From: Candidatus Heimdallarchaeota archaeon
GTDB lineage: Archaea; Asgardarchaeota; Heimdallarchaeia; Hodarchaeales; Hodarchaeaceae
Length of the DNA: 64,000 bases
Reading direction: 5' to 3'
NCBI GenBank assembly: GCA_019057635.1
Contig: DXJL01000133.1
Coordinates: 1-64,000 of the forward strand
The position numbers and the translations under genes are program-made. Below, in pieces: positions 1 to 9,161 of this stretch. Each line of letters starts with the position of its first letter. The stretch's first letter is position 1. The notes under the pieces are model-generated. The model was not told where the DNA came from. It did no database searches and saw nothing but the letters and a program-made list of their open reading frames with translations.

Positions 1-792
1 GAAATCGTAAAACTTCGTGAATCAGTTTTTGGTGCACTAGATCAATTACTATTCATTCCTTCCTGGCAAACCATGATCGATTCATCCTTCAATGGCTTCT
101 ATTTGAATCAACCAGTACAAAAGATATTCCAAGATACAGTCATCCTATTACCAGAGCTTGCCATGACTGGATTTGAGGAAACGACAGGGGAACCTTATTT
201 TTTGATCACTGGATTAGGAATGTATTGGGTAAAATTTGAACTAGGGGCTGGTTCAATAGTAACAGACTACAGAGAAATAACTGGAATCGTATTACCCCTT
301 GATATCTACCACCGTGCCCAAGATGAGGCCGAGCAAGTTCTGAAAAGCGAAAATATGCGTATGACTGAGTATATGACATCAATACCCTTCTCCTTAATAC
401 TGGCAAGATCAACCACACAGATGTATCTACGGGGGGTAATTTCTAGGAACATATTTCATCCATACAAAGAAAGTTTTGACCAATTCTTGAAGTTGTGTAA
501 GGATCCTAATAGTTTTAATCCTGACGAAGGTCTCAAAATTCTCTCTGGCGGTCTAACAAGTGATAAATCGTTCTACGGTAACGAAATTCTAACTGAAAAA
601 CCATTAGGGGAATATTCAAGATTAATAGCTGGTATTAAAAATACCCAACCCAAGTTAAATAAAATTTTAGAAAACCTACAACTTGAAACAATGAGTGAGG
701 CATTTTTCAAGAAGCTTGTAAAGATGAAAATCGAATTCAGTGAGATTGGTAGAGACTATCTTATTGATTGGATGCCTGGCTATATCAGCTAA
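1..792 (+). CDS. Hypothetical protein, 5' end outside the window
   Basis: The reading frame is open from base 1, so the gene starts before the window; an internal ATG at 73 is not needed as a start. The visible part is about 263 residues, soluble, with no signal peptide or membrane segment and no cysteine cluster. The first half is beta-rich and aromatic (a stretch near residues 55-90 alternates hydrophobic and polar residues); the last 100 residues are charged and helical. I do not recognise the family. It converges on the DegT aminotransferase, whose stop codon lies 6 bases away. The coding call rests on the long open frame and even amino-acid composition. Confidence 0.6.
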   Translation, partial: EIVKLRESVFGALDQLLFIPSWQTMIDSSFNGFYLNQPVQKIFQDTVILLPELAMTGFEETTGEPYFLITGLGMYWVKFELGAGSIVTDYREITGIVLPLDIYHRAQDEAEQVLKSENMRMTEYMTSIPFSLILARSTTQMYLRGVISRNIFHPYKESFDQFLKLCKDPNSFNPDEGLKILSGGLTSDKSFYGNEILTEKPLGEYSRLIAGIKNTQPKLNKILENLQLETMSEAFFKKLVKMKIEFSEIGRDYLIDWMPGYIS

Positions 793-798
793 AGTTTT

Positions 799-1938
799 TC
801 AACCAAAGATCTCTTTTAAAGCATTTTTAATTATCTCAACCTCTGTTTCTGTGACTCCTGGATGAATTGGAACTTCAAAGTGGTTGTCCGATATTCGTTC
901 TGTTATAGGTAGACTAACGGTGCTATAATCGGGGTAATTCACGTACTTATTCCAACGCCATTCTTTTATTCCCTGAAGGTAAGTTGGTTGTTTATGACAT
1001 CCTAGAGAATAAATTCGTCGTGAAGCAATGTTTCTGTTCTTTAACTCCTTAATCACGGTATTAACTGAGTATTTATTCTCATCAACTACGGGTGCACAAA
1101 CATAATGACTATGGGTGTATCCTTTAGGAGTTTTTTGAATATTTACGTGCTCTAGCTCTGATATTGTTTGTCTCAGTGCCTCAGCGTTCCTTTTTCGTTT
1201 TTCTAGCATTGATGGTAATTTTCTTAATTGAATTAATCCAATTGCAGCTAATGGATCTGGAAGACGAAAATTGTAACCAATTCTGTGATGTTCATATCCT
1301 CCACTTGGACCCCTACCATGATTTTTGAGGCTTTTAATACGCGAAGCCAGATCATCATCATCGGTAACAATCATCCCCCCTTCTCCACTAATCATATTTT
1401 TAGTTGCATAAAAGGAGAAACATCCCATATCTCCGAACGTACCTACATGTTGACCATCGATTTTTGCCCCATGAGCTTGACAGGCATCCTCAATAATTAC
1501 CAAGTCATGATCCTCCGCAATGTCCCTAATGATATTCATATCACTGGGTAAACCAAAAATATGTACAGGAAGAATAGCCTTTGTTTGAGGTGTAACTAAT
1601 TTTTTTATACTTTCGGGATCTATGGTATAAGTTTCAGGATCTATTTCTGCAAAGATTGGTATACCCCCTCCAAATGTAATAGAATTAGCAGAGGCAATGA
1701 AAGTAAATGCAGGGGTAATGACTTCAGCTCCCGGTAATATATTTGCTGCTTCCATAGCAAGATGTAATGCTGCGGTCCCATTCACTGCACATATTGCATG
1801 TTTGGCACCTACAAATTCTGCAAATTCTTTTTCTAAAGCTCTTGCATTTTTTCCTTCAACAAATTGGCCGTTTCGAATAGTTGAAGAAACTAAGGATATT
1901 TCCTCTTCCGAAATTTGGGGTTGTGCAATAAATTTCAT
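799..1938 (-). CDS. DegT/DnrJ/EryC1/StrS-family PLP aminotransferase
   Basis: This is a fold-type I PLP enzyme of the sugar aminotransferase family. Such enzymes transfer an amino group, usually from glutamate, to a keto group on a nucleotide-linked sugar. The 379-residue length is typical. Seen in the sequence: NGTAALHLA near residues 53-61 (phosphate cup), EDACQAHGA at 150-158 (D151 pairs with the pyridine nitrogen) and SFYATKNM at 175-182, where K180 is the Schiff-base lysine. The ATG has a GAGAT ribosome-binding site. No other sugar-nucleotide genes are nearby, so the substrate cannot be named. A PLP-homeostasis gene is transcribed divergently upstream, which fits a PLP theme but may be chance. 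Confidence 0.92.
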   Translation of the reverse strand: MKFIAQPQISEEEISLVSSTIRNGQFVEGKNARALEKEFAEFVGAKHAICAVNGTAALHLAMEAANILPGAEVITPAFTFIASANSITFGGGIPIFAEIDPETYTIDPESIKKLVTPQTKAILPVHIFGLPSDMNIIRDIAEDHDLVIIEDACQAHGAKIDGQHVGTFGDMGCFSFYATKNMISGEGGMIVTDDDDLASRIKSLKNHGRGPSGGYEHHRIGYNFRLPDPLAAIGLIQLRKLPSMLEKRKRNAEALRQTISELEHVNIQKTPKGYTHSHYVCAPVVDENKYSVNTVIKELKNRNIASRRIYSLGCHKQPTYLQGIKEWRWNKYVNYPDYSTVSLPITERISDNHFEVPIHPGVTETEVEIIKNALKEIFG

Positions 1939-2140
1939 AAAATCAGATCTCTTATTGAAGTTAGTTATTAAACACTAATGTATAGGAATTAAGGTTACTA
2001 ACAGTGTTTCCGTTAAGATCGTAACCAATTTTGGATTGAAACAAATACTCTTAATTCATTTTTGAACAGAGTTGATATAAATAATTACCAATTGAAATCA
2101 CAAATACTGGAAAAATGAGCACACAAAGCTGGGGTCATGA

Positions 2141-2854
2141 GTGAATGTGAACACAGATGTCGAACAGGTTGTTAAAAGATATCAAAATGTATGTTCACAA
2201 CTTTCTCACCATATCCGAGACGGAAAACGTCCACAGTTTGTACTAGTAACTAAAAACCAGCCTGTAGCTCTAATCTTAAATCTTTTACAACATCTAGAAT
2301 CACCAATCTTTGGAGAAAATCGTGTTTCAGAAGCACTTTCCAAAATTGAAAAATGCGAAGATTCTAATGCGGAATGGCACTATATTGGCCACTTACAACG
2401 AAATAAAGTCAAATCTATACTTGGAAAATTTACTTTAATCCATTCATTGGCTGATATAAAATTAGCAAAAGAGATTGAAAAGAGAGCTGTAACAATTGGT
2501 CAAAATGTGAATTGCTTGATCCAAATAGATATATCTGAGGATGGGACGAAGTTTGGTTTTCCACCAGACCAGAGCTACTTAATAGACTTGATGAATGAAT
2601 TGACTCAGATGTCCTATTTACAAATAAAAGGGTTAATGACGATAGCACCTTTCATCCCCTCAGAAGAGACACGACCATATTTTAGAAAAATGCGGTCGAT
2701 CTTTGATGTATTAGCTGAACAAAGCCCTCACCTGAGAAATATTGAAATGGAAATCTTATCCATGGGGATGAGTAACGATTATATCGTTGCACTCGAGGAG
2801 GGTTCCACAATGATTAGAATTGGTAGTGCAATTTTTGAAGATCAAAGCTCCTGA
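2141..2854 (+). CDS. YggS/PROSC-family PLP homeostasis protein
   Basis: This is a member of the YggS/PLPBP family, which binds pyridoxal phosphate on a TIM barrel and buffers the cofactor and amino/keto acid pools without known catalysis. Family signatures are visible in order: LVTKNQP with the PLP lysine K38, FGENRV, HYIGHLQRNK, IHSL, KFGF, GLMTIAP and LSMGMSND, ending in the phosphate-binding IRIG. The length (237 residues) is normal. The start is GTG at 2141, directly after an in-frame TGA; a second GTG follows at 2147. The gene is followed after 8 bases by the giant coiled-coil gene, so the two may be co-transcribed. The family is widespread in bacteria and eukaryotes and patchy in archaea. 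Confidence 0.93.
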   Translation: MNVNTDVEQVVKRYQNVCSQLSHHIRDGKRPQFVLVTKNQPVALILNLLQHLESPIFGENRVSEALSKIEKCEDSNAEWHYIGHLQRNKVKSILGKFTLIHSLADIKLAKEIEKRAVTIGQNVNCLIQIDISEDGTKFGFPPDQSYLIDLMNELTQMSYLQIKGLMTIAPFIPSEETRPYFRKMRSIFDVLAEQSPHLRNIEMEILSMGMSNDYIVALEEGSTMIRIGSAIFEDQSS

Positions 2855-2862
2855 ATAAATTT

Positions 2863-5800
2863 ATGAAAAGGCAGAACATGAAGTTGATAAATATGACAAC
2901 TCCAGAAGTTAGTTTTACGCTAAGAAAAAGTGAAACAAAAATCTTAAACACATTAATATCCTTTGGTGGTCAAAACAAACATGATCTTATTCTTATTTCT
3001 GATGTACAAGAAGAAAAAGCTGAGCAAGCAATTTCAGAATTGATAAAAAAAGGATTTATTAGGCTGAACGAAGAAACAGGGCGTATTTCCGCTACTTTAC
3101 CCGTTTCTGCATTAACACGAATGTTCACTGAAAATATGGCTCTCATAGAAAGTATGAAAGAGAACTATAAAGAGGAATTTCATAGCTCAAAAAATTCTGT
3201 AGAAGAAACATTAAACAAGTTTCAGGAAACAGTGAATGACGGTTTCAAAGTTCTAAAAACTCAAAATGAAGAATTAGAGGTATCAATAAAAGAGGCCATA
3301 GAAGAAAAAGAAAAACTTAACCACTCGCAGTTAGACGAGATGGTGGATCAAGTAGTTACTTCAATGAATACAAAAATAACTGAAACTCAAAATTCTGTTC
3401 AGACAAGTATCTCAGAAGGGACATCGAAATTAGATAAACACTGGGGTAGAGCCATTGATGAATTTCAAAACTTACCTGACTCTGGGACCCGTTCTCTCAA
3501 AGAATCTATCACTAAATATGAACAAGAGTTAAATGAGATAATAAAATCCTCAGTTGAAAAAATTAATAGTATCCAAACTCAATTTAATGGTCTACTAGGT
3601 ACAATTGAATCTGAATCCGTTACTAGGATACAAGAATTCTACTCGAACACCGATACTGTTGGTAGTGACCTGAAAGTTAATTTAAATACTGGATTACAAG
3701 AATCTCGCAAACACGAAAAAGAATTCATCAAGGAAGTACGTCAACATGTCAGAACCTCACTCGAAAATGATGTACTAAACGCATTGAAGGTAGTAATTTC
3801 AGATTTATCAAAAGAAATTGATAATGATATAAATGAGGCCCTAAAACTTGTTGTTCAGCAAACTGATAAAGCAATCACTGCAAGTTCAGAACAAATGAAA
3901 ACAGAGTTTACTGAATTCACTGAAGATGCAAAAGAATTAATCCAAGAACAAAAAATCTCATTAAATGTCCTTGAAACAGAAATTTCGGAGATTACAGCAG
4001 AGCAGAAGCTAGAATCAGTAAGAGACTTATTTCTAAGCCAATTGCAAGCCGGTCAAACAACAGAACTTAATCAATTGGAAACAAGCTTCCGGCACACTCA
4101 AAAATCAGTAATCGATCTTGTTGAGTCTTTAAGAAATTCTGCAAAAGCTAAATTAGCCCAACAAGGAGTAGAGTTTGAAAAGCTACTCAATAATTTTTCT
4201 GATTTAATTGACCAATCGGTGAGCCGGAAGGAACTGGATATTACTAGATTACAACAACTATCTCAATCTATTGAACAATTATTAAGAAATTTGCTTGTCT
4301 CAATTCCAATGCGGACAGATCAATTTAGAATTTCCTTGAAAGATTCATTAGAAGGCACTAGTAAAAGTTTACAAGAAGAATATACAGAATCTTCGAGTGG
4401 TTCAGTAAGTAAAATTTACGAAAAACTTGCTGATTCTCAACAAAGAATTGAATCTATGACTAATGAAACCCTGGATGAAAGTAAAAATGAAATTGAGAAA
4501 GTGATTGCCTCATCAGATCAATTTGAATCTGGTATATCTGCTCTTCAAGAAGATTATCTGAGTAAAGTTGAAAATCGATTTGATCAGAGAGCTAAAGTGA
4601 TGAATACAGAGTTAAAAGCAATAACTCGCAATTTCCAACAATTACTTGAGGGAATTGAAACAGGAGTCGGAGGCATTCATTCTCGTTTGACTTCAGAAGG
4701 CGTTACAAATATTTCTGCTGTTGAAACCTCTCTTCAGAGCAAACTGACTCAACTTAGGAGTGAAATAACTACCATATTTTCACAGAGTCAATCTGAGGCG
4801 CAAGAATTTGTTAGTTCGTTAAATGAAAATTTACAAACCCATTTAGAACGCACATTAGACGTAATTAAAGAGGGTTTTAGTCAAGTCAAATCTGAATATA
4901 ATTTAGAGCTCTCAAATCAGTTAGAACAGCTTAATAGCAAAAGCAAGGAACAACAAGACACTTTAATTGAAACAATAGAAGCTTTTTCACAGAAAGCATC
5001 CTTTAGTGGTTTTAAATCGAATCTCGAGAAAACGCTTGAAGAAAATCAAAGTACCCTAAATGAATTTATTGCTGAAAATCGAAGCAATTTGGATGAAGTT
5101 ATTTCTTTACAGAAAGTAAATATTACCAAATATCAAGAAAAAGGACCTACGGATATATTAGGGTTTATTAATCAAATTCAATCCAATGCTACCACTCAAA
5201 ACAAGAATATCAAAGACACACTGGAAGACCTACTTTCCTATCACAACAGTTTTTCAGATTCAACGATGTCTGAGGTAACAACATTAATTCGTCAGGTTCA
5301 TGAGAGTGGAGATAAGCTTAAATCAATTCTTAATGAATCTTTACAGACTATGTTAACCAACCTGAATCGTACAAGCGAAAATATTGATTTATATTATTCT
5401 GATACGCTAACGGAACTAGAAAATCAGCTTGGAGTCGCTTCAGGATTTGTTACCTCTGAAATTGACACTTCCTTCCAATCGATCCGTAGTGAAATTGAGT
5501 CATTGAAGGAGGGTATGGAAAATACAGTAGCAAGGCTTAATACAGATCTCAAAGGAATAGTTTCTGATTCAGACCAAGAATTCAAGAGTAATGTTCCTGA
5601 AATCACAAAACAATTTTCTAGCGCTTTTGATACTTTGGTAAAAGAAAAAACATCCTCTAACTTAGAGTTACAAAATACACTCTCTGATAATATGACAAAT
5701 TTTATGACATCTTATAGTTCTCAAGTGTCTGCTATTAGAACAAAGCTACATGATTTATTAGCTCAATTTAACAAAGCTATTGAGTCGAACCTTGAAAATT

Positions 5801-7077
5801 TAGACGTTATTGTCGAAACCAATATAAGTCAAGCTTTGAAAAGATTCGAATCTATATATCATATCGATTCAAGCAAAGAAGATCCATTTGGTTTGCGAGA
5901 TATTCATTCCAAAGTCATAGTGGCAAATAAACGGTTAAAATCCGTTGTCTCTGATTCAATTCGCACTCAGCTTGAAGACTTTGAAAGTAACATACCTGAT
6001 CTACAAACCTCTTTTGACGCTATTCACACTCAATCTGAGGAAGATTTGACAAAATCTATCGAGGAATTATCAGATATAATTTCAAGTTCTCAAATGACTC
6101 TTACTACCGATCTGCATAATTATCTAAATGAGGAAAGAGAGCAATTGGATTTTTCAGAATTGCGTGATAGCCTGAAGGATGTTTTACAAGGTTTTAATGA
6201 AGACTCAACCCAAAATATTGAACAACTCTCTCTTGATTTTACCGACAGTATTCAACGTGCAATTAATGAGGTTAACAAATCACGGGAAGAAATACAATCC
6301 ATTTTAGCTGATTTGACGGAAGTAATGAAGGAGCGAATTATCCAGTCAACTACACAATTAACCTCTTTGAAATCCGAACTGAGTACAGAAGTGGAAGGGA
6401 TGAGTAGTGAATTTTCAAAAAATTTATCTACAGATCTAGAATCGTACAATAATGATATAGAAAAATTTAATTTAGAAAACAAAGGGAATATGGCCAAGTT
6501 TATCCAATCATTGAATAATGAAATTGAAACTTATCTCTCAGAATTTTTAAACAAAACCAATGAGATTCTAAACGGGATAAAAGATTCCCACTCACAGCAA
6601 GCCGATGTTTTAGAAACTTTAGAGACTGAATTATCTGAAAATGAGCCAATTTCATATTTACGGTTGCTAAAATTATCAACAAATCATGCGATCAATGAAT
6701 ACTTTATGAAGCTAATAGAAAAAGCGTCTAAACAAGTTACATTATATATGTCAGACCCTACTATTCTTTCATCAGCTGATCTCAAATCTATTCCCTCAGA
6801 AAAACGAATTTGGATTTTTACAAACTTTAATTTCAGTAAAAAGGGTAAAAAATGGTTTACTGAGATTGGTAAGCAAGTAAATATAAATTTACGTAAATCT
6901 AAAGGTGCTAGTAATATTACTGGGATATTAGCGGTCAAGGATGAAGATCAAGCCGTTGTCTTACCTGATGAAGTTGGTTTTACCACACTTGATGAGAAAT
7001 TTGTGGCTTACTTATTGAACATATTAAATATGTTAAAGGGTTCATCTCTCAGACCAAGAAAAGGATCTGGTCAATAA
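2863..7077 (+). CDS. Giant winged-helix / coiled-coil protein (1,404 aa)
   Basis: Residues 12-95 look like a winged-helix domain of the TrmB/MarR kind: several short helices, then a wing ending in GRISATLP. About 1,170 residues of almost continuous, charged, Ser/Gln/Glu-rich coiled coil follow, with few prolines and no membrane segment. The last 110 residues form a separate globular domain (YMSDPTIL, WIFTNFNF, GILAVKDEDQAVVLP) resembling the sensor domain of TrmB-type regulators. The protein would be a very long rod with a DNA-binding head and a ligand- or protein-binding tail. ATGs occur at 2863, 2878 and 2893; the one at 2878 has an AAAGG upstream and may be the real start. Function is unknown. 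A role in chromosome organisation or DNA tethering is only inferred from the architecture. Confidence 0.88.
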   Translation: MKRQNMKLINMTTPEVSFTLRKSETKILNTLISFGGQNKHDLILISDVQEEKAEQAISELIKKGFIRLNEETGRISATLPVSALTRMFTENMALIESMKENYKEEFHSSKNSVEETLNKFQETVNDGFKVLKTQNEELEVSIKEAIEEKEKLNHSQLDEMVDQVVTSMNTKITETQNSVQTSISEGTSKLDKHWGRAIDEFQNLPDSGTRSLKESITKYEQELNEIIKSSVEKINSIQTQFNGLLGTIESESVTRIQEFYSNTDTVGSDLKVNLNTGLQESRKHEKEFIKEVRQHVRTSLENDVLNALKVVISDLSKEIDNDINEALKLVVQQTDKAITASSEQMKTEFTEFTEDAKELIQEQKISLNVLETEISEITAEQKLESVRDLFLSQLQAGQTTELNQLETSFRHTQKSVIDLVESLRNSAKAKLAQQGVEFEKLLNNFSDLIDQSVSRKELDITRLQQLSQSIEQLLRNLLVSIPMRTDQFRISLKDSLEGTSKSLQEEYTESSSGSVSKIYEKLADSQQRIESMTNETLDESKNEIEKVIASSDQFESGISALQEDYLSKVENRFDQRAKVMNTELKAITRNFQQLLEGIETGVGGIHSRLTSEGVTNISAVETSLQSKLTQLRSEITTIFSQSQSEAQEFVSSLNENLQTHLERTLDVIKEGFSQVKSEYNLELSNQLEQLNSKSKEQQDTLIETIEAFSQKASFSGFKSNLEKTLEENQSTLNEFIAENRSNLDEVISLQKVNITKYQEKGPTDILGFINQIQSNATTQNKNIKDTLEDLLSYHNSFSDSTMSEVTTLIRQVHESGDKLKSILNESLQTMLTNLNRTSENIDLYYSDTLTELENQLGVASGFVTSEIDTSFQSIRSEIESLKEGMENTVARLNTDLKGIVSDSDQEFKSNVPEITKQFSSAFDTLVKEKTSSNLELQNTLSDNMTNFMTSYSSQVSAIRTKLHDLLAQFNKAIESNLENLDVIVETNISQALKRFESIYHIDSSKEDPFGLRDIHSKVIVANKRLKSVVSDSIRTQLEDFESNIPDLQTSFDAIHTQSEEDLTKSIEELSDIISSSQMTLTTDLHNYLNEEREQLDFSELRDSLKDVLQGFNEDSTQNIEQLSLDFTDSIQRAINEVNKSREEIQSILADLTEVMKERIIQSTTQLTSLKSELSTEVEGMSSEFSKNLSTDLESYNNDIEKFNLENKGNMAKFIQSLNNEIETYLSEFLNKTNEILNGIKDSHSQQADVLETLETELSENEPISYLRLLKLSTNHAINEYFMKLIEKASKQVTLYMSDPTILSSADLKSIPSEKRIWIFTNFNFSKKGKKWFTEIGKQVNINLRKSKGASNITGILAVKDEDQAVVLPDEVGFTTLDEKFVAYLLNILNMLKGSSLRPRKGSGQ

Positions 7078-7092
7078 CAATCTAAATTGAAA

Positions 7093-8913
7093 CTAGATAC
7101 TGATTATCCCAAGCAGCTTTGATTTCTTCAAGGTGTTCAATTTGACTAGGCCTTCAGGATTCAGGCCTTTCGCTTCATAATACGAAGTGACTAGTTCATT
7201 TTGTTTTTTGTAAAATTCACTTTCTCCCTCAAGATATCGAGGAAAGACGTCATTAGAAGGTGATAAACCTGCTCGTGTGTTGAAAAGGCGTTCTAGCAAT
7301 GTAATTCGATTTCCTATCTCCAGAATATTGGTACTAGAACCATTTGAGGAAGTTAAATGGTTAATTAAAGGAGAGACTATTGATTTATTAAACAAAATAC
7401 TTGATAACAGTCTTATTGGCATTGTCTGTAAAATAATTCCTCTCAATCTCGAAGGAAATTTATTTAAAATGGTATTTGACTTCAAGAACATCGGTAGGAA
7501 TCGTGGACACAGAATTAGTGCGTCCAGAACTGCGCTAAGGTTTTCAAACAAAATCTTTAACTTAATTTTTCCTTTTATCGACAGAGGAGAGAGTAAAAAA
7601 GGGTATCCAAGAAATTCTGGATAAACTAAGCTTCCTGTTTTAAAATGAGTAGCTCCATACGGAGCGGAACTAAGATCCATACTCAAAACTGGACAATTAG
7701 GATAGTAAAACATTCCTGTCATCTGTCCCTTAATCATTGGGGAAGGTTCACTTGTCTGTTTGTACAGGTAATTTTCTCCCCGAGCTAGTTTGTCTCCTAA
7801 TTCCCTTTTCTGGATGATGTCGTCGATAAGAGAATAGATTTGGGATTCTCCCCAGTTAAATCCTAGATTTATGTTTAGAAGTTTACGCTTGTCTTCCTGA
7901 ATATGAAATAAGGATGCTAAAGCAGCACCTGTTGATATGGGGTCAAGTCCCTCCTCATCACATTTTACTATAGCTGCCTGAATAGATTCATGGTCTATTA
8001 TTTTAAGATTAGGACCTAATGCTACAAAGTTCTGATAGGAGTTTCTTTCACATTTGACAGAACATTGCCAACAGTCATAAGCTTCACCATATCCATGAAA
8101 AGATGAAACTTGATCTGATTGAAGTGTCAGTTTTCTTGAACAATTTTTTGTTGGAAGACTGTCATATTTAATTATCTGATGAATGGTTGAGTACGTACCT
8201 TGAGTATGTAACAACTGACTCCAGGGATGGTTTAGTAATGTCGATTTAAGTAGGGATAATTCATCCTCAGTGATTTCAGGAAAATTTGAAGGCGCTGGAG
8301 GGTCAGTAAGAACAATCGCCTTTATATTCTTAGATGCAAAAACGCTTCCAAGTCCTCCTCGATGGAAAAAATGCGTCCGATCAACTACAACACCCGAATA
8401 CGTAACTTGATTGATAGCTGCTTTTCCTATAACAGCAATGCATGATTTCTGGCCATATTTTTGCCTTAGTATAGTGTCAGATTTTTCAACACTTTCTAAC
8501 CAAAATTCCGAGGCATTCTCAAAGGTAATATCAGCAAATTCATCGATCACAATATATTGTGGAGATTTCGCTTTACCTTTGATCTGTAAGAAGTCGTACC
8601 CTGTATGCTTGAGATAAGCTCCGAAATGACCTGTACTCGTTGCTGTACATAATGTATTAGTGTGGGGAGATTTAAATGTGGCTATAGCTGTACCAGAAGA
8701 AGGGATTATTGATCCAGTTAAAGCTCCTGTCCCAAAAATTATATTATTATCTGGTCCACGTGGACTTGTGTCAACAGGAATGGATTCATAACCTAAATAT
8801 ACTGCAATTCCTCTACCTCCAAGAAATGCCTCGACCACCCTGGGATCGATAGATTTTTTCGGAATAACTTTATTCTCAGTTAAATCTAGGGATACAAGCG
8901 TTGGAGAATACAT
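7093..8913 (-). CDS. Aldehyde ferredoxin oxidoreductase (tungsten type), divergent
   Basis: This is a tungstopterin aldehyde:ferredoxin oxidoreductase, which would oxidise aldehydes to acids with ferredoxin as acceptor. The 606-residue length matches the family. Domain 1 shows FLGGRGIAVYLGY and GTGALTGSIIPSSG near the N terminus. The 4Fe-4S ligands are C281, C284 and C288 (CX2CX3C) with the distal C469 in ALILCPRF. The pterin-binding regions HRGGLGSVFASKNIKAI and EEGLDPISTG are also present. An oddity is that the stretch after the cysteine triplet, where I expect the family's EYE-type acidic motif, reads SYQN here, so the tungsten site may be altered. No pterin synthesis genes or ferredoxin lie nearby. 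Aldehyde specificity cannot be read from the sequence. Confidence 0.93.
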   Translation of the reverse strand: MYSPTLVSLDLTENKVIPKKSIDPRVVEAFLGGRGIAVYLGYESIPVDTSPRGPDNNIIFGTGALTGSIIPSSGTAIATFKSPHTNTLCTATSTGHFGAYLKHTGYDFLQIKGKAKSPQYIVIDEFADITFENASEFWLESVEKSDTILRQKYGQKSCIAVIGKAAINQVTYSGVVVDRTHFFHRGGLGSVFASKNIKAIVLTDPPAPSNFPEITEDELSLLKSTLLNHPWSQLLHTQGTYSTIHQIIKYDSLPTKNCSRKLTLQSDQVSSFHGYGEAYDCWQCSVKCERNSYQNFVALGPNLKIIDHESIQAAIVKCDEEGLDPISTGAALASLFHIQEDKRKLLNINLGFNWGESQIYSLIDDIIQKRELGDKLARGENYLYKQTSEPSPMIKGQMTGMFYYPNCPVLSMDLSSAPYGATHFKTGSLVYPEFLGYPFLLSPLSIKGKIKLKILFENLSAVLDALILCPRFLPMFLKSNTILNKFPSRLRGIILQTMPIRLLSSILFNKSIVSPLINHLTSSNGSSTNILEIGNRITLLERLFNTRAGLSPSNDVFPRYLEGESEFYKKQNELVTSYYEAKGLNPEGLVKLNTLKKSKLLGIISI

Positions 8914-9161
8914 TTAACTTTGCCAATCTCTCGGAGTTGGTTGAACTATTTGTGGTTTCTGGAAAATGCTGGATAAAAGCTAGTTAGTTTCGAAGGTAGA
9001 GCCTAAATAATGTCGTAAAATGTGGATTTGAAGACATTCAACTGAACTACCCAAACAAAATTGTCTATTGTAATAAAGCAAATATTCAAATTATATTCTC
9101 GAATCAGTTTTCTTTCAGCAAAAAACTACTATTTTCATATTTCCTGAAGGTGACCCTAAGT

